Positions 18,365 to 28,050 are shown, counted from the first letter of the stretch. The stretch is 64,000 bases of DNA from Chitinophagaceae bacterium (GCA_016722465.1 JADKJC010000013.1:248001-312000); one strand, 5' to 3'. Notes: generated from the sequence alone by a model not told the origin. Numbers and translations: made by a program.

Positions 18365-19798
18365 ATGACCTTCTCAATCAGTGAACAGGAAGCAGCATCC
18401 TTACTTGGCACATTACAGGTGGCCAACTTAAAATTTCAAAAAACATACCCCGGCGATAAACCCGACCGCCAGCCCGTACACACTGTTTACGGTGGTGCCA
18501 ACTTATTTAAAAGTGATACCACGTTGAAGATGGGGGACGTAGCTTTAAGAAGTTTAAAGAACTATGCACCCAACTTTTGCATGTTGGCGAGGGTACTAAA
18601 GCTGGAAAACCACGAACACTTTCCAACTTTACAATCAGATATAGAAGCGCTAACAAAAAAGTTAGATGCCATGACAGAAGAAGAACGCAAAGCCGAACCG
18701 GCATGGCTGGCATATTCTGTGTACAATAAAATGATCAAAAAACTACACACAGAAGCAGTAGAAGATTTCCGTATAGATTTTGAAGACGGCTTTGGCAACC
18801 GCCCCAACGATGAAGAAGATGCCACCGCAGTAAACGCTGCCAAAGAACTCGCCGAAGGCATGAAAAACAAAACCATTTCACCCTTTATCGGCATCCGGGT
18901 AAAACCATTTACAGAAGATTTAAAAGCAAGAGGTGTAAGAACACTGGATATCTTTCTCACGACCTTGCTAACCGCCACTAACGGCCAGCTACCAACAAAC
19001 TTCGTTGTTATGCTGCCCAAAGTAACCATCCCCGAGCAGGTGGCAACCATGGTGAAGTTTTTTGAGATCATAGAAACAAAATTCAACCTGGCACCCGGCA
19101 CACTCAAAATGGAAACCATGGTGGAAGCCACACAGATCATCATGGATGAAGAAGGCCGCAATCCGCTCATGCGTATTGTAAGGGCAGGAGAGGGAAGGCT
19201 CATCAATGCACACTTTGGCACTTACGATTACACCGCCAGTTGCGGTATCACTGCCCGTTACCAAACCATGGCGCACAGCGTTTGCGACTTTGCACACCAC
19301 ATGACCAGGGTAGCGCTGGCACACACCGGCATCTTCCTCAGCGATGGCGCCACCAATGTAATGCCCGTAGCACCGCACCGTGGCGACAACCTCAGTTACG
19401 AACAGCAAAAAGAAAACCAGGATAGCGTACACAATGCCTGGCGCATTGGTTTCAACCATACCACTCATTCACTCATCAATGGCCTGTACCAGGGCTGGGA
19501 CCTTAACCCTGCACAGCTCCCCATGCGCTATGCCGCCACCTACAATTTCTTTTTAAGCAGTTACAGCGATGCGGTGTTCCGCCTCAAAACATTTGTAGAG
19601 CGTGCCGCCATCAGCACCCTCACCGGCGATATTTTTGATGATGCCGCCACCGGCCAGGGCCTGCTCAATTTCTTTTTAAAAGCCATCAACTGCGGCGCCA
19701 TTACCGAAGAAGAAGCCACCGCCACCGGCCTTAGTTTAGATGAGATAAGAACACGTTCTTTCTATAGGATATTGGAGGGGAGGAGGAATAAGGGATAA
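18365..19798 (+). CDS. HpcH/HpaI aldolase / citrate lyase-like protein (DUF6986-type)
   Basis: A 477-residue protein with the TIM-barrel pattern of the HpcH/HpaI aldolase, citrate lyase beta and malate synthase superfamily: DFRIDFEDGFG (acidic metal motif, about 140-150), IGIRVKPF (about 179-186), FVVMLPKVTIPEQV (about 218-231), KMETMVEATQII (about 249-260, metal-binding Glu) and HFGTYDYTASCGI (about 284-296). It matches the poorly studied DUF6986 group rather than classical malate synthase. It ends the urate operon. Allantoicase yields ureidoglycolate, then glyoxylate, and no ureidoglycolate lyase or malate synthase is seen nearby. A role in using glyoxylate or ureidoglycolate is therefore a reasonable inference, not a demonstrated function. 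Confidence 0.75.
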   Translation: MTFSISEQEAASLLGTLQVANLKFQKTYPGDKPDRQPVHTVYGGANLFKSDTTLKMGDVALRSLKNYAPNFCMLARVLKLENHEHFPTLQSDIEALTKKLDAMTEEERKAEPAWLAYSVYNKMIKKLHTEAVEDFRIDFEDGFGNRPNDEEDATAVNAAKELAEGMKNKTISPFIGIRVKPFTEDLKARGVRTLDIFLTTLLTATNGQLPTNFVVMLPKVTIPEQVATMVKFFEIIETKFNLAPGTLKMETMVEATQIIMDEEGRNPLMRIVRAGEGRLINAHFGTYDYTASCGITARYQTMAHSVCDFAHHMTRVALAHTGIFLSDGATNVMPVAPHRGDNLSYEQQKENQDSVHNAWRIGFNHTTHSLINGLYQGWDLNPAQLPMRYAATYNFFLSSYSDAVFRLKTFVERAAISTLTGDIFDDAATGQGLLNFFLKAINCGAITEEEATATGLSLDEIRTRSFYRILEGRRNKG

Positions 19799-19908
19799 TT
19801 GATAATTGTTTAATTAATAGTTGATAATTATTGATGTGATATTTTTTATGTACACAGCTATCCATCGTCTTCCAAAAGATTTTAAATAATTGAATGCCAT
19901 TTAGTGCT

Positions 19909-19931
19909 GTCCTGAGTTTGCAACTCAGGAC
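19909..19931. repeat. REP hairpin 1
   Basis: A perfect 10-bp inverted repeat GTCCTGAGTT / AACTCAGGAC with loop TGC. It is in opposite orientation to REP 2 and 3, judging by the shared flank CTCAGGACAGCA. Confidence 0.8.
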
Positions 19932-19984
19932 TGTGCTTTAAGGCTATGCCATAACAAAAACAGTTTTATATTAATAGAGGTTTA

Positions 19985-20007
19985 ATCCTGGGTTGCAAAC
20001 TCAGGAT
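19985..20007. repeat. REP hairpin 2
   Basis: ATCCTGGGTT / AACTCAGGAT with loop GCA and one mismatch. It lies 91 bases before the transposase start. Confidence 0.75.
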
Positions 20008-20097
20008 AGCATTTTCGAGCAGTTCAATATGTCAGCAGCAATAATAAATTTTCAACTTGCATGTAGAAGATGTAAAGTTTATACTTAAGAAAAAACA

Positions 20098-20651
20098 ATG
20101 GGGCAAGGCGGATACAAAATACGGGATATAGAAGGCATTCATTTTGTAACTTTTGCAGTAACAGAATGGGTAGATGTTTTTACAAGAAAAGATTACTGCG
20201 ATATTCTATTAGACAGCATCCGTTAGTGCCAAAAAGAAAAGGATTGATATTGCATGCCTGGTGCTTAATGAGCAATCATATTCACCTGGTAATAAGTGCA
20301 AAGAACCATGATACAAGCGATATACTACGTGACTTTAAAAAATTTACCAGCAAACAAATCATTAAAGCCATTACAGAACATCCTGGCGAAAGCCGTAAAC
20401 ACTGGATGCTGCATATTTTTAAACAAGCCGGTGAACAAAACAGCCGCAATACAACTTACCAGTTCTGGCGGCAGGACAATCATCCAGTAGAACTTATCAC
20501 TTCACCATTTATCAATCAAAAACTGGAATACATTCATAATAATCCAGTTGTTGCCGGCATTGTAGATAAAGCCGGGGAATATTTATACAGCAGTGCAAGA
20601 GATTATTATAATAGTAAACAATGTGGACTGCTTGAACTGGAATTGCTGTAA
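20098..20651 (+). CDS. REP-associated tyrosine transposase (RAYT, IS200-like), frameshifted
   Basis: A Y1/HUH single-strand transposase of the TnpA-REP type, about 184 residues when joined. The N-terminus (MGQGGYKIRDIEGIHFVTFA) is in one frame and reaches a TAG at 20224. From there the next frame carries GLILHAWCLMSNHIHLVIS (the HUH metal motif HIH), NTTYQFWRQDNHP and KLEYIHNNPVVAGIV, the conserved RAYT ending with its catalytic-tyrosine helix. One missing base near 20225 joins DSIRY to VPKRKGLIL. The gene is bracketed by three REP hairpins with the same core, its expected substrates. It is either an inactive copy or another indel of the assembly. RAYTs act on REPs in trans and are usually not mobile in the classic sense. 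Confidence 0.88.
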
Positions 20652-20665
20652 GTAATTTATTAGAA

Positions 20666-20688
20666 GTCCAGAGTTGCAAACTCAGGAC
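20666..20688. repeat. REP hairpin 3
   Basis: GTCCAGAGTT / AACTCAGGAC with loop GCA and one mismatch, 15 bases after the transposase stop. It has the same orientation and the same AGCAT flank as REP 2. Confidence 0.75.
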
Positions 20689-20914
20689 AGCATGGGATAG
20701 TAAAAAGCGTTTACAAACTTTAAACCAGTTACTGATTCCTTAACTTACTGGTATTGATCGCATGGTCAAAATTTGTTTTGTGATTTTTTTTTTGTACTTT
20801 TTCGTTCAATTCTTTTCTGCTAATTGTTGTCTCCGCTACTAATGTGAACAAATTCCCGGTTGCGCCCTTCAGGACAGTACAACACTCAATAGTTTCAAAC
20901 ATAAAACTAAGGAT

Positions 20915-22873
20915 ATGAAAATTGTTATTACCGGCGTACTACTGATGATTTCTACAACATCTCTTGCCATATTAAAAACATGGGTGGGTAATGCAGGTGA
21001 TGCCTGGATAAACAATGCATCATGGTCGCCTTCCGGCGCACCCGGTACAACAGATGATGTTGTTTTCAATACCACTGCCAGTGTGCTTTTTACAACATCT
21101 ATCCCTGCTATAAAATCACTGAAAATAACCAACAATGCTACAGTACTAATCCAGGCAAACAACTCATTGGTAATTGGATATACCTTTGGCTTTCCATTGA
21201 CAATTGACAATGGGGCAACGCTACAATTAATTGCCATCAATTCTTCTGCTTATGGTGTTACCATGATACTTGACGGAACTTCCGTTATTAATGGAACCCT
21301 GGATATGCTGGGTGGTGGAAATACAAGGGTACAACTTTACCAGGGCATTGCAAGCACGGCAAAGATCACTGTAACGGGAAAAGTAAGGACAGGATATAGT
21401 AACATCGGTGGCGTAAATGCAGATGCAGGAAGTCTTGAATCCAGTGGTGCCAGCACCTCAAAGTTGATTTTTGCAAGCGGCTCCGAATACGAAATTGCCA
21501 GACAGAATGCTAGTACAATCGGTGTTGCTGAATGGGCCCCGGATGCCACACTCAAAATTACTGGCGGACAGGTTGCATCCAATTTTGCTATCTACTGCAG
21601 TGGAACAAATCCTTCTCAGCTTGGAAGGGTTATCTGGGATTGCCCCAACCAGGGAGGCGCCGCCACATTTTACCTGGGCACCTATCCTAAAATTGATACG
21701 ATAAAAGGTGATTTTATTGTGAACAGCACCAATGGTAAGGCATTGCGTTTTACCACACAGAACAATACCGCCTACACCACCACTTTCAACGGAAACTTTG
21801 AGGTGAATAGCCCTGCTACTACTATTGAAATGTTCAGCACAGCCGCCCCGGTGGGTTCTCCTGCTGAAGGGCATTGGGTTTTTATGAAAAATGTGAATAT
21901 ACTTGGTCAGATTTCAGCCGGCAATCATACATCTGCAAACCGTTCGTTGGATTTTGCAGGCTCAACAACGGGTGAAGGTGGCACCGGTCCACAGTCATTT
22001 GCAGTTGGTGGTATAACTCAGGCAGCCACGTTCGATATAGTTGTTAAGCAAAACCAGGGTAATGGTATCTTGCTGAATACTGATGTTTCACAAATAAATA
22101 ACCTGAAATTTTTATATAACACTATTGATAACATGCCTTCGAACATTATACTTGGTAATCATAACCTTACTGTTGGGGTAAACAACGGAACTATAGTAGG
22201 AGGTGGCGGTAATGGCTGGATAGTTACAAACGGATCAGGATTTTTGAAGATTCCCCTAAGTGCAGGCGTTGGCAAAGAATTTACCATAGGGGCTTCACAA
22301 ATTAGTTACGATCCAGTTGGCGTATTTTCCAACACGGCCGATACATTTGCAATTCAGGTGAAGGGAAGTTTTTCTCATCCTGTTGCCCATACAGATTATG
22401 TATATGACAGGGAATGGAATGTTGTTTCCAACAGCACCGATGCCCAGCTTGAGTTTTTGCCTGATCCTATGGCATCAGAACCAACAGTAACGGGTGATTA
22501 TGTAATTGGTCATTATACCGATGGTGGCTGGACAGAATTACCTGTTGTTTGCTGCGGCCAGGTGTTCTTTTCAAATTTTTCTGCAAACTTCACCTCTTTT
22601 TCTCCCTTTGCAGTGGGTATCTCCACAGGTTTTGGCACTTCATCTTCCGGCACCATATATACTTTTATTGGTGTTGGAAATTGGAGTAACCCCAATAACT
22701 GGAGTAACGCAACCAAACCCCCTCCAACACTTTCTGCAGGTGATAAAATCATTATTAACCCGGGTGATGGTATATGTGTGCTCGATGAACCTTATACGGT
22801 TGCACCAGGGGCATCTCTTACAATTAATTCAGGAAAAAATTTAGTGGTGAATGGGAATCTGACAATTCATTAA
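20915..22873 (+). CDS. Large secreted beta-rich protein with NW-type modules at both ends
   Basis: A 652-residue exported protein. A signal peptide (about 1-18) is followed by a module with the pattern WVGNAGDAWINNASWSPSGA (about 24-43), then long repetitive beta-strand sequence rich in Asn, Thr and Gly (GNGILLNTDVSQINNLKF, NIILGNHNLTVGVNNGT) typical of a beta-solenoid. The final 71 residues (22658-22873) are the shared C-terminal module (YTFIGVGNWSNPNNWSNATK ... NLTIH). There are few cysteines and no membrane anchor. It is probably a surface or matrix protein, function unknown. It is a single-gene unit after the RAYT/REP island. Confidence 0.8.
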   Translation: MKIVITGVLLMISTTSLAILKTWVGNAGDAWINNASWSPSGAPGTTDDVVFNTTASVLFTTSIPAIKSLKITNNATVLIQANNSLVIGYTFGFPLTIDNGATLQLIAINSSAYGVTMILDGTSVINGTLDMLGGGNTRVQLYQGIASTAKITVTGKVRTGYSNIGGVNADAGSLESSGASTSKLIFASGSEYEIARQNASTIGVAEWAPDATLKITGGQVASNFAIYCSGTNPSQLGRVIWDCPNQGGAATFYLGTYPKIDTIKGDFIVNSTNGKALRFTTQNNTAYTTTFNGNFEVNSPATTIEMFSTAAPVGSPAEGHWVFMKNVNILGQISAGNHTSANRSLDFAGSTTGEGGTGPQSFAVGGITQAATFDIVVKQNQGNGILLNTDVSQINNLKFLYNTIDNMPSNIILGNHNLTVGVNNGTIVGGGGNGWIVTNGSGFLKIPLSAGVGKEFTIGASQISYDPVGVFSNTADTFAIQVKGSFSHPVAHTDYVYDREWNVVSNSTDAQLEFLPDPMASEPTVTGDYVIGHYTDGGWTELPVVCCGQVFFSNFSANFTSFSPFAVGISTGFGTSSSGTIYTFIGVGNWSNPNNWSNATKPPPTLSAGDKIIINPGDGICVLDEPYTVAPGASLTINSGKNLVVNGNLTIH

Positions 22874-22964
22874 GTGGCGCATTGATTGAAGCACCCCTGG
22901 CTTGGTTCATTGTTCCATTTTATTCCCTAAAACGTCTTCCATCCAATTTTCAGCGTATAGATTT

Positions 22965-23115
22965 CCAGTAACGTTTTCTCAACGAGTAATGAGCAAAGCC
23001 GAGGTTGCGTAAATTAAATAAAAAAAGAGGTTAGCATAAGATTGACCCAATTCCGGCATACGCAACGTTTTCTCAACAGGCAATTAGCAAAGCCGGGGAT
23101 GTGCGTTAATTAAGA
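22965..23115. repeat. Dispersed intergenic repeat, one full and one partial copy
   Basis: The unit reads AACGTTTTCTCAACGAGTAA, TGAGCAAAGCCGAGGTTGCG, AAGAGGTTAGCATAA and ACCCAATTCCGGCATACGCA in order. A second, partial copy begins at 23061. A diverged full copy lies at 26553-26656. This fills the gap before the next gene. Confidence 0.7.
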
Positions 23116-23204
23116 AATGTTGCTGTTTTTTTTTTGATTAATTGATAACTGGGAAATGCAATAAAAGCAATATTTTCACCATCTTATTTATAAAACTACG
23201 TTCT

Positions 23205-24407
23205 ATGATGAAATTAATTACTCAACTTCTTTCGTTTTTATCGCTGTCTTTGTTTTTGAATACCGTTGATGCACAAAGCATCAATTCAGAAAATGTAGAC
23301 ATTCAATTGATCCAGTCACCAAAATTATCCGTTACCACTGAGCTCCGTAATTATAAAGTAACAGTAACATCGCCTTATAATCTTACAGCAGAAGATATCA
23401 CCAGGCAGTCAAAGGCAGATCATCAAAAAGCACTGGCAGATTATGGAAAAACTGTAACAGAAAGCGAAAAAGAATACCAGCAAAAACTGAAAGATCATGA
23501 CGAAGAAGTAAAGAAGGCCAAAGAAAAGTATGACCTCGAAATGACTGAGTTCAAAAAGCTTACTTTATTAGAGCGCCTTTCAATGACAGACCAGGGAAAA
23601 AACCCTAAACTGGCCATTCCTGCAAAGCCAGAATATTATAAGCCTGCTCCGCCGGTGTACCGGGAACCCAATTTGAATGATTATATAATAGTTGACAATG
23701 CGGTGCTTGCTTCGCAGATCAATATCGAGGGATTAAAAAAAGGGGGTAACTATTTTGATATATTGATTGATATGCAGGCAGTGCATTTTCAGGACAATGC
23801 AGGACAGACCTATGCAAACCAACCCACTAAAATTATAGTAAAACAAGCTGGTGTTGAAAAAGCCAATGTTTCGTTTTTCAACGAGTTTGAGTTTGTATCA
23901 TCTTCCCCCACCAATAATATTAACAGGCCACTTGAAGAAAAAAGATATTTGAATAAAGTAATCACTTTCATAAATCAATTCCTGACAGAAACTTATGGAT
24001 ACCGCACTGTAAAAAGAACGGTAAAAATATTGAGTGTTAAAAACAAAGGAGCTTATGATGAACTGGAAAGGGCAGATATTTATATCACCACTAATTTAAA
24101 AAAATTACAGGCTGATTCAGATTCAACAGTTAACACGGTAGCTTTTACCAACATGCAAAAAGGTATAGACATCTGGATACAAACGCTGCAAAAAATTGAA
24201 TATAAAAATTCAAAGGCTGACCTGAATGCTAAAATTGCCAAATTTATTTTTTTTAACCTGATGCGGCTGAACCTGGCATTGAATAAAAAAAGCGAAGCTG
24301 AAAAATACCTGAACCAGTTACAGGAAAACCTGGTAGATATCAAATTATCAAACGATGAGGAAAAAGAACTTGATGCAATAGAAAAAGAAATTTATAAGAA
24401 AAATTAG
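23205..24407 (+). CDS. Secreted protein with coiled-coil region, unknown function
   Basis: Exported, about 400 residues. I start at the ATGATG at 23205 because it gives a clean signal peptide (MMKLITQLLSFLSLSLFLN, ending VDAQ); an upstream in-frame start at 23142 would bury it. A highly charged Lys/Glu helix (QSKADHQKALADYGK ... EMTEFKKLT, about 65-125) is likely a coiled coil. A proline-rich linker (PAKPEYYKPAPPVYREP) leads to an alpha/beta region. The ending is again charged and helical. No family recognised. It is 30 bp upstream of another exported protein, so the two probably form an operon. Confidence 0.7.
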   Translation: MMKLITQLLSFLSLSLFLNTVDAQSINSENVDIQLIQSPKLSVTTELRNYKVTVTSPYNLTAEDITRQSKADHQKALADYGKTVTESEKEYQQKLKDHDEEVKKAKEKYDLEMTEFKKLTLLERLSMTDQGKNPKLAIPAKPEYYKPAPPVYREPNLNDYIIVDNAVLASQINIEGLKKGGNYFDILIDMQAVHFQDNAGQTYANQPTKIIVKQAGVEKANVSFFNEFEFVSSSPTNNINRPLEEKRYLNKVITFINQFLTETYGYRTVKRTVKILSVKNKGAYDELERADIYITTNLKKLQADSDSTVNTVAFTNMQKGIDIWIQTLQKIEYKNSKADLNAKIAKFIFFNLMRLNLALNKKSEAEKYLNQLQENLVDIKLSNDEEKELDAIEKEIYKKN

Positions 24408-24437
24408 AATACGAATTAATTTAAAATAAATAGTCAC

Positions 24438-25889
24438 ATGAAACAAAAAATATTTGTGCTGCTTGCAATGTGCATTTCCTCCATTTGTTTTGGACAAATG
24501 AAATATGATTGGGGTGAAAAATTTGACTTCAGCGATAAACAGGAATCCAAACCGCAATTGGTGATGCTGGATAACTACAATACCTACCTGTTGACTGTAA
24601 CAGAGATAGATGGATTGTTGAGCAGCCATAAAGTAACCATCAGGAAATTTGATCAGAAGAATCAATTGATTGATACCTATACACAGGAGTTTCAAAAAAT
24701 AGACGCCAGCACTTTGTATAATTATCTTGGTTTTAAGGAAGTGGGCAATAACCAGGTAGTGGTTTTTGCAGAGAGTTATTCAGGCAAGGAAAAGAAAAAA
24801 GATATCTATAAATATGTATTTGATAAATCTACGGGAAAATTTACCACTTCATTGGTTGTTTCATTTTCTATAGAATCAGCGATGAAGTCGGGTTCAACCG
24901 AATTGGAGGTATCAGAAAATGGCCGTTATATCGGGATCATTAATAAAAGGGATCCATCAAAAAAAGAGCCAGTACAGGATAATGTTATAATGATGGATGC
25001 AAATACATTGTCTGTTTTGTGGAACAAGGAAGTGCCGCTGGAAGAAAAAGTGTATGACAGGGCTTTCACCGTTACCAATTCTGGCAAAGCGGTATTGCTG
25101 AGGGCAGCAAAAGGCTTCAAGCTGTTTAATTATCTAAAAGTGGTTACACAGGATGCACAGGAAGATAAACAGTTTGAGGAGGCTGTTGTGTTACATAACC
25201 CCAAGGCAATATCCATAGGGCAGGCAGATTACATAGTAGACTTTAACTATGATGCCAAAGGGCTCAGAAAAGGCGATTACGAAAAAATAATGCTTTATGA
25301 TATTAGCACGGGAAAGACAATAAAAAACAATACGATTACTGACTTTAATAACATAAAAGATATCAGCGAAATTCACTTCACAAAAATATTCCTTCAAAAT
25401 AATGAGATACATCTTTTTACTGAAGCAAAAGTAAAGGCAGGCACTAGGCAGGTAAAAGTGAATGCTTTCAGTACGATGACAATGGATGAACCTTATTACC
25501 AATTTGGACCATCTCATTTGATCATCATGAATTTTGAAGGTGAAGTGAAGGAAATAAAAAATTTAAGGACAGGCGAAAATTCCCTGGCAGATTTCTATCA
25601 CTCCTACGGCTTGCTTAATATTAATGGCAGGTACTTTGTCAATATTAATACTGGCGGCGGTTACCCGGGAATATACGAACAGTCAAGTGCACCACTGGAT
25701 AAAACTCCTGCTCTTTTGCTGCCACTCATTCAGGGGTTAAATGAAGACAGGTATAAAGACCAGTCAACAAAATATATCAGCCAGTTATTTGGTTATGTTA
25801 AAGATGCCAGAAAAGTAATTTTATGCCGTGTTTACTACGATAATAAAATGGCATTGGTTAGCCTGGTTGGCTTTCCCCAGGATAAGTAA
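24438..25889 (+). CDS. Secreted protein, possibly propeller-like, unknown function
   Basis: A 483-residue exported protein with a signal peptide (1-20, ending CFGQ). The mature part alternates beta strands with charged turns (NGRYIGIINKRDPSKK, NEIHLFTEAKVKAGTR, NINGRYFVNINTGGG), which suggests a beta-propeller. No catalytic motif or family is recognised. It is immediately downstream of the coiled-coil protein at 23205-24407 and likely co-expressed with it. Confidence 0.7.
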   Translation: MKQKIFVLLAMCISSICFGQMKYDWGEKFDFSDKQESKPQLVMLDNYNTYLLTVTEIDGLLSSHKVTIRKFDQKNQLIDTYTQEFQKIDASTLYNYLGFKEVGNNQVVVFAESYSGKEKKKDIYKYVFDKSTGKFTTSLVVSFSIESAMKSGSTELEVSENGRYIGIINKRDPSKKEPVQDNVIMMDANTLSVLWNKEVPLEEKVYDRAFTVTNSGKAVLLRAAKGFKLFNYLKVVTQDAQEDKQFEEAVVLHNPKAISIGQADYIVDFNYDAKGLRKGDYEKIMLYDISTGKTIKNNTITDFNNIKDISEIHFTKIFLQNNEIHLFTEAKVKAGTRQVKVNAFSTMTMDEPYYQFGPSHLIIMNFEGEVKEIKNLRTGENSLADFYHSYGLLNINGRYFVNINTGGGYPGIYEQSSAPLDKTPALLLPLIQGLNEDRYKDQSTKYISQLFGYVKDARKVILCRVYYDNKMALVSLVGFPQDK

Positions 25890-25996
25890 ATGCAGAGAAA
25901 GCAAGGATTGGTTTTCCTCCTTTTTTGCTATCTGCGCCGCTGTTTTTTCGCCGTTGTTGGTATGTCATTAAAAGCCGCAAGCTATCCCAAATGCCA

Positions 25997-26019
25997 TTGT
26001 TGGTCTTATTGACCAACAA
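25997..26019. repeat. Short hairpin in an intergenic region
   Basis: A perfect 9-bp inverted repeat TTGTTGGTC / GACCAACAA with a 5-base loop. A weaker relative, TGGTC-AATAA-GACCA, lies at 26071-26085. There is no T-run, so this is not a clear terminator. Confidence 0.5.
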
Positions 26020-26163
26020 CCGGAGCGTAAGCCAATTTACTTTTTAAATATCTAATGTAATTGAAGATGTTGGTCAATAAGACCACCCTAACGAAGTAAC
26101 CAAGTTCTTTGCTTGTTGCAAACATTTCATTATTTTACATATTCAATACTTCAACTTACTTAT

Positions 26164-26514
26164 ATGTCAAAAGAAAAAAAGCAAAAAGAAAAAGCAAACG
26201 ATAAATCAATCCTGAAGCAGGAAGTTAAGTTAAGAATAAACTTACTTAAGGACGCAATTAAAGACAAAAAAACATTTGAGGAAAGGCAAAAAGGGCGGCC
26301 GCAATTTTCAGCACGTATAATCGACGATTTTCAACAAGCTTTAGAAAGAATTATTTTATGCATAAAGCTTTATAATATAAATGAAGAGATAAAAAAATTT
26401 GCTTCAGATCATCCAGGATTACCCGATTCAGAAATAGATAAAATTGACCAGTATGTAAAAGAAGGGGACAAATTGCTTCAGCAGCATTGTGGTATAAGGC
26501 CAAATATCAGCTAA
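26164..26514 (+). CDS. Small charged helical protein, unknown
   Basis: About 116 residues from the ATG at 26164. An in-frame TTG at 26113 would add an unlikely aromatic-rich tail. It is very rich in Lys, Glu and Asp with almost no beta pattern (KEKKQKEKANDKS, INLLKDAIKDKKTFEERQKG, ERIILCIKLYNINEEIKKFA), so it is a soluble, mostly alpha-helical cytosolic protein. It has two cysteines. No family recognised. It stands between two repeat-bearing gaps. Confidence 0.6.
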   Translation: MSKEKKQKEKANDKSILKQEVKLRINLLKDAIKDKKTFEERQKGRPQFSARIIDDFQQALERIILCIKLYNINEEIKKFASDHPGLPDSEIDKIDQYVKEGDKLLQQHCGIRPNIS

Positions 26515-26552
26515 AAATAACCACCGCTATAGGTTTCCGGCAATCTAATTTC

Positions 26553-26656
26553 CGGCAACGTCCCTCAACGGGCAAATGAGCAAAGCCGGGGACGTTGCGC
26601 CAACTAAGTAAAAGAGGTTTGTATAATAGTAACCCAACTCCGGCAAACGCAATGTC
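26553..26656. repeat. Dispersed intergenic repeat with hairpin core, diverged copy
   Basis: GCAACGTCCC (26555-26564) and GGGACGTTGC (26589-26598) form a perfect 10-bp stem around CAACGGGCAAATGAGCAAAG. The downstream part (AAAGAGGTTTGTATAATA, ACCCAACTCCGGCAAACGCA) matches the unit at 22965-23066. Confidence 0.75.
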
Positions 26657-26716
26657 CTTGCTATCACACAAAGGCAGGGAGAATGAAACGTTGCTGCGAA
26701 ATAGAACAGCAGTGGT

Positions 26717-27844
26717 TTACCATCGCAAAACAGTAACTCCATTGCCACCTGCGGCTCCATATACAGTTATTGGTAAATTATTTGCACCACCACCGCCACC
26801 GCTGCTGTACACACCTGCTCCATTGGTGGAGTATACGCTCGTTAAGGAAGGGTTCCCATCGAAATAAAACTGCGAACCGCTGCCACCATCGGCAATTCCC
26901 ATCACCGCATCACCGCCATCGCCACCAAACTGATAATTGTTATCATAACGAACAATCTGCCCCCTTTTGCCGGGCATTCCCAAATATCCAACCAGTATGC
27001 TGCCAGTTGTATAATTGATTGGCACATTTGGCTGGCCAACTTTGCCATATTTTGCTGATATGCCACCATTGGTTAAATAGTTTATAACCCCGCCGCTGGT
27101 TAAATTAATACTGACTGAACCATTGGTTCCATTGACAGCTTCGCTGGAAGAAGTTTGTGCCGCACCTCCGGTTCCATTTACAATGGTAAAGGATTGAATG
27201 AGTGAAACATCAAAAGTGTACCTGCTGTAACAGCCGCTTCCACCACCGCCGGCACTGCCTCCGCCTCCGCCAGCCCCCCATTGTTCCACCGTCATTCTGG
27301 AAACACCGGCAGGAACAGTAATGGTGGTGGATGTAGTAGAAGTTACCATCCTGCTATATTTATAATCGCCAATATCCACCCATTCATTTTTGCCGGCACT
27401 GTTTACACCCAATACCTGGCCTGCAGCGCCTGCATTGCCGCCAACTTTCAGGTTTTGAGTATAATTGATATTGCCTGATACATCTAAACTTTCACCAGGT
27501 GCTTTTGTGTTAATACCCACTTTGCCTTGTGGCGTAATAGAAAGAATAGAATCATTATTATTCTCATTGAGATCAGATTTTGAACTAATCCGCAAGCCTT
27601 TTTCCTGGAGGGATGTAATGAGCATATCTGTACCCGCTGAATTATTTAGCCGGTTGCTCAGGATAATTCTGCTGGTATCATTATAACTGGCAGAACTAAT
27701 CTTTAACTCGTTTAAAGAAGGCTTCTTAATTTCCAATGTAGCCCCCGGTGTAGTTGTACCGATACCTACATTTTGGCCAACCGCAACCATGCTATAAAAA
27801 ACAGACAAGGCTGCTATTGCTCCAATTGCTTTATAATTACTCAT
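26717..27844 (-). CDS. Secreted tail-fibre-like protein with glycine-rich C-terminal domain
   Basis: A 375-residue exported protein. A signal peptide (about 1-23, ending AVGQ) is followed by the Bacteroidota motif NVGIGTTTPGATLEIKKPS (about 24-42) and short coiled or trimerising segments (GKVGINTKAPGESLDVSGN). It then has a linker and a glycine-rich C-terminal domain (about 185-375) starting MTVEQWGAGGGGGSAGG and ending NGVTVLRW. That domain is like the Gly-rich tip domains of phage tail and adhesin proteins. No phage genes are nearby, so it is more likely a surface fibre or adhesin than prophage. Two small exported relatives follow upstream on the same strand. Confidence 0.75.
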   Translation of the reverse strand: MSNYKAIGAIAALSVFYSMVAVGQNVGIGTTTPGATLEIKKPSLNELKISSASYNDTSRIILSNRLNNSAGTDMLITSLQEKGLRISSKSDLNENNNDSILSITPQGKVGINTKAPGESLDVSGNINYTQNLKVGGNAGAAGQVLGVNSAGKNEWVDIGDYKYSRMVTSTTSTTITVPAGVSRMTVEQWGAGGGGGSAGGGGSGCYSRYTFDVSLIQSFTIVNGTGGAAQTSSSEAVNGTNGSVSINLTSGGVINYLTNGGISAKYGKVGQPNVPINYTTGSILVGYLGMPGKRGQIVRYDNNYQFGGDGGDAVMGIADGGSGSQFYFDGNPSLTSVYSTNGAGVYSSGGGGGANNLPITVYGAAGGNGVTVLRW

Positions 27845-28050
27845 GGCAGTATTATTTTAATTTAAAGATAATTCATTCCCCTCCAGGTATCCTCTATAAA
27901 TTATTAACGTTTCCGGACGATTCCCCATCCGGCGCAAGTCTCCCGACTGCTGCCATTCGTCGCTGAACTAAGAGAAATATTTATACCAGCTATTCCAATG
28001 CTGCTAAGTAACAATGGTAACAGGTCAGGGGAACTGCCCAGTATTGAGAT

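Noticed and set aside
18562..19221. 219-codon open frame on the minus strand
   Set aside because: It lies inside the aldolase-like gene on the other strand, has Ser-rich low-quality sequence and no recognisable domain.
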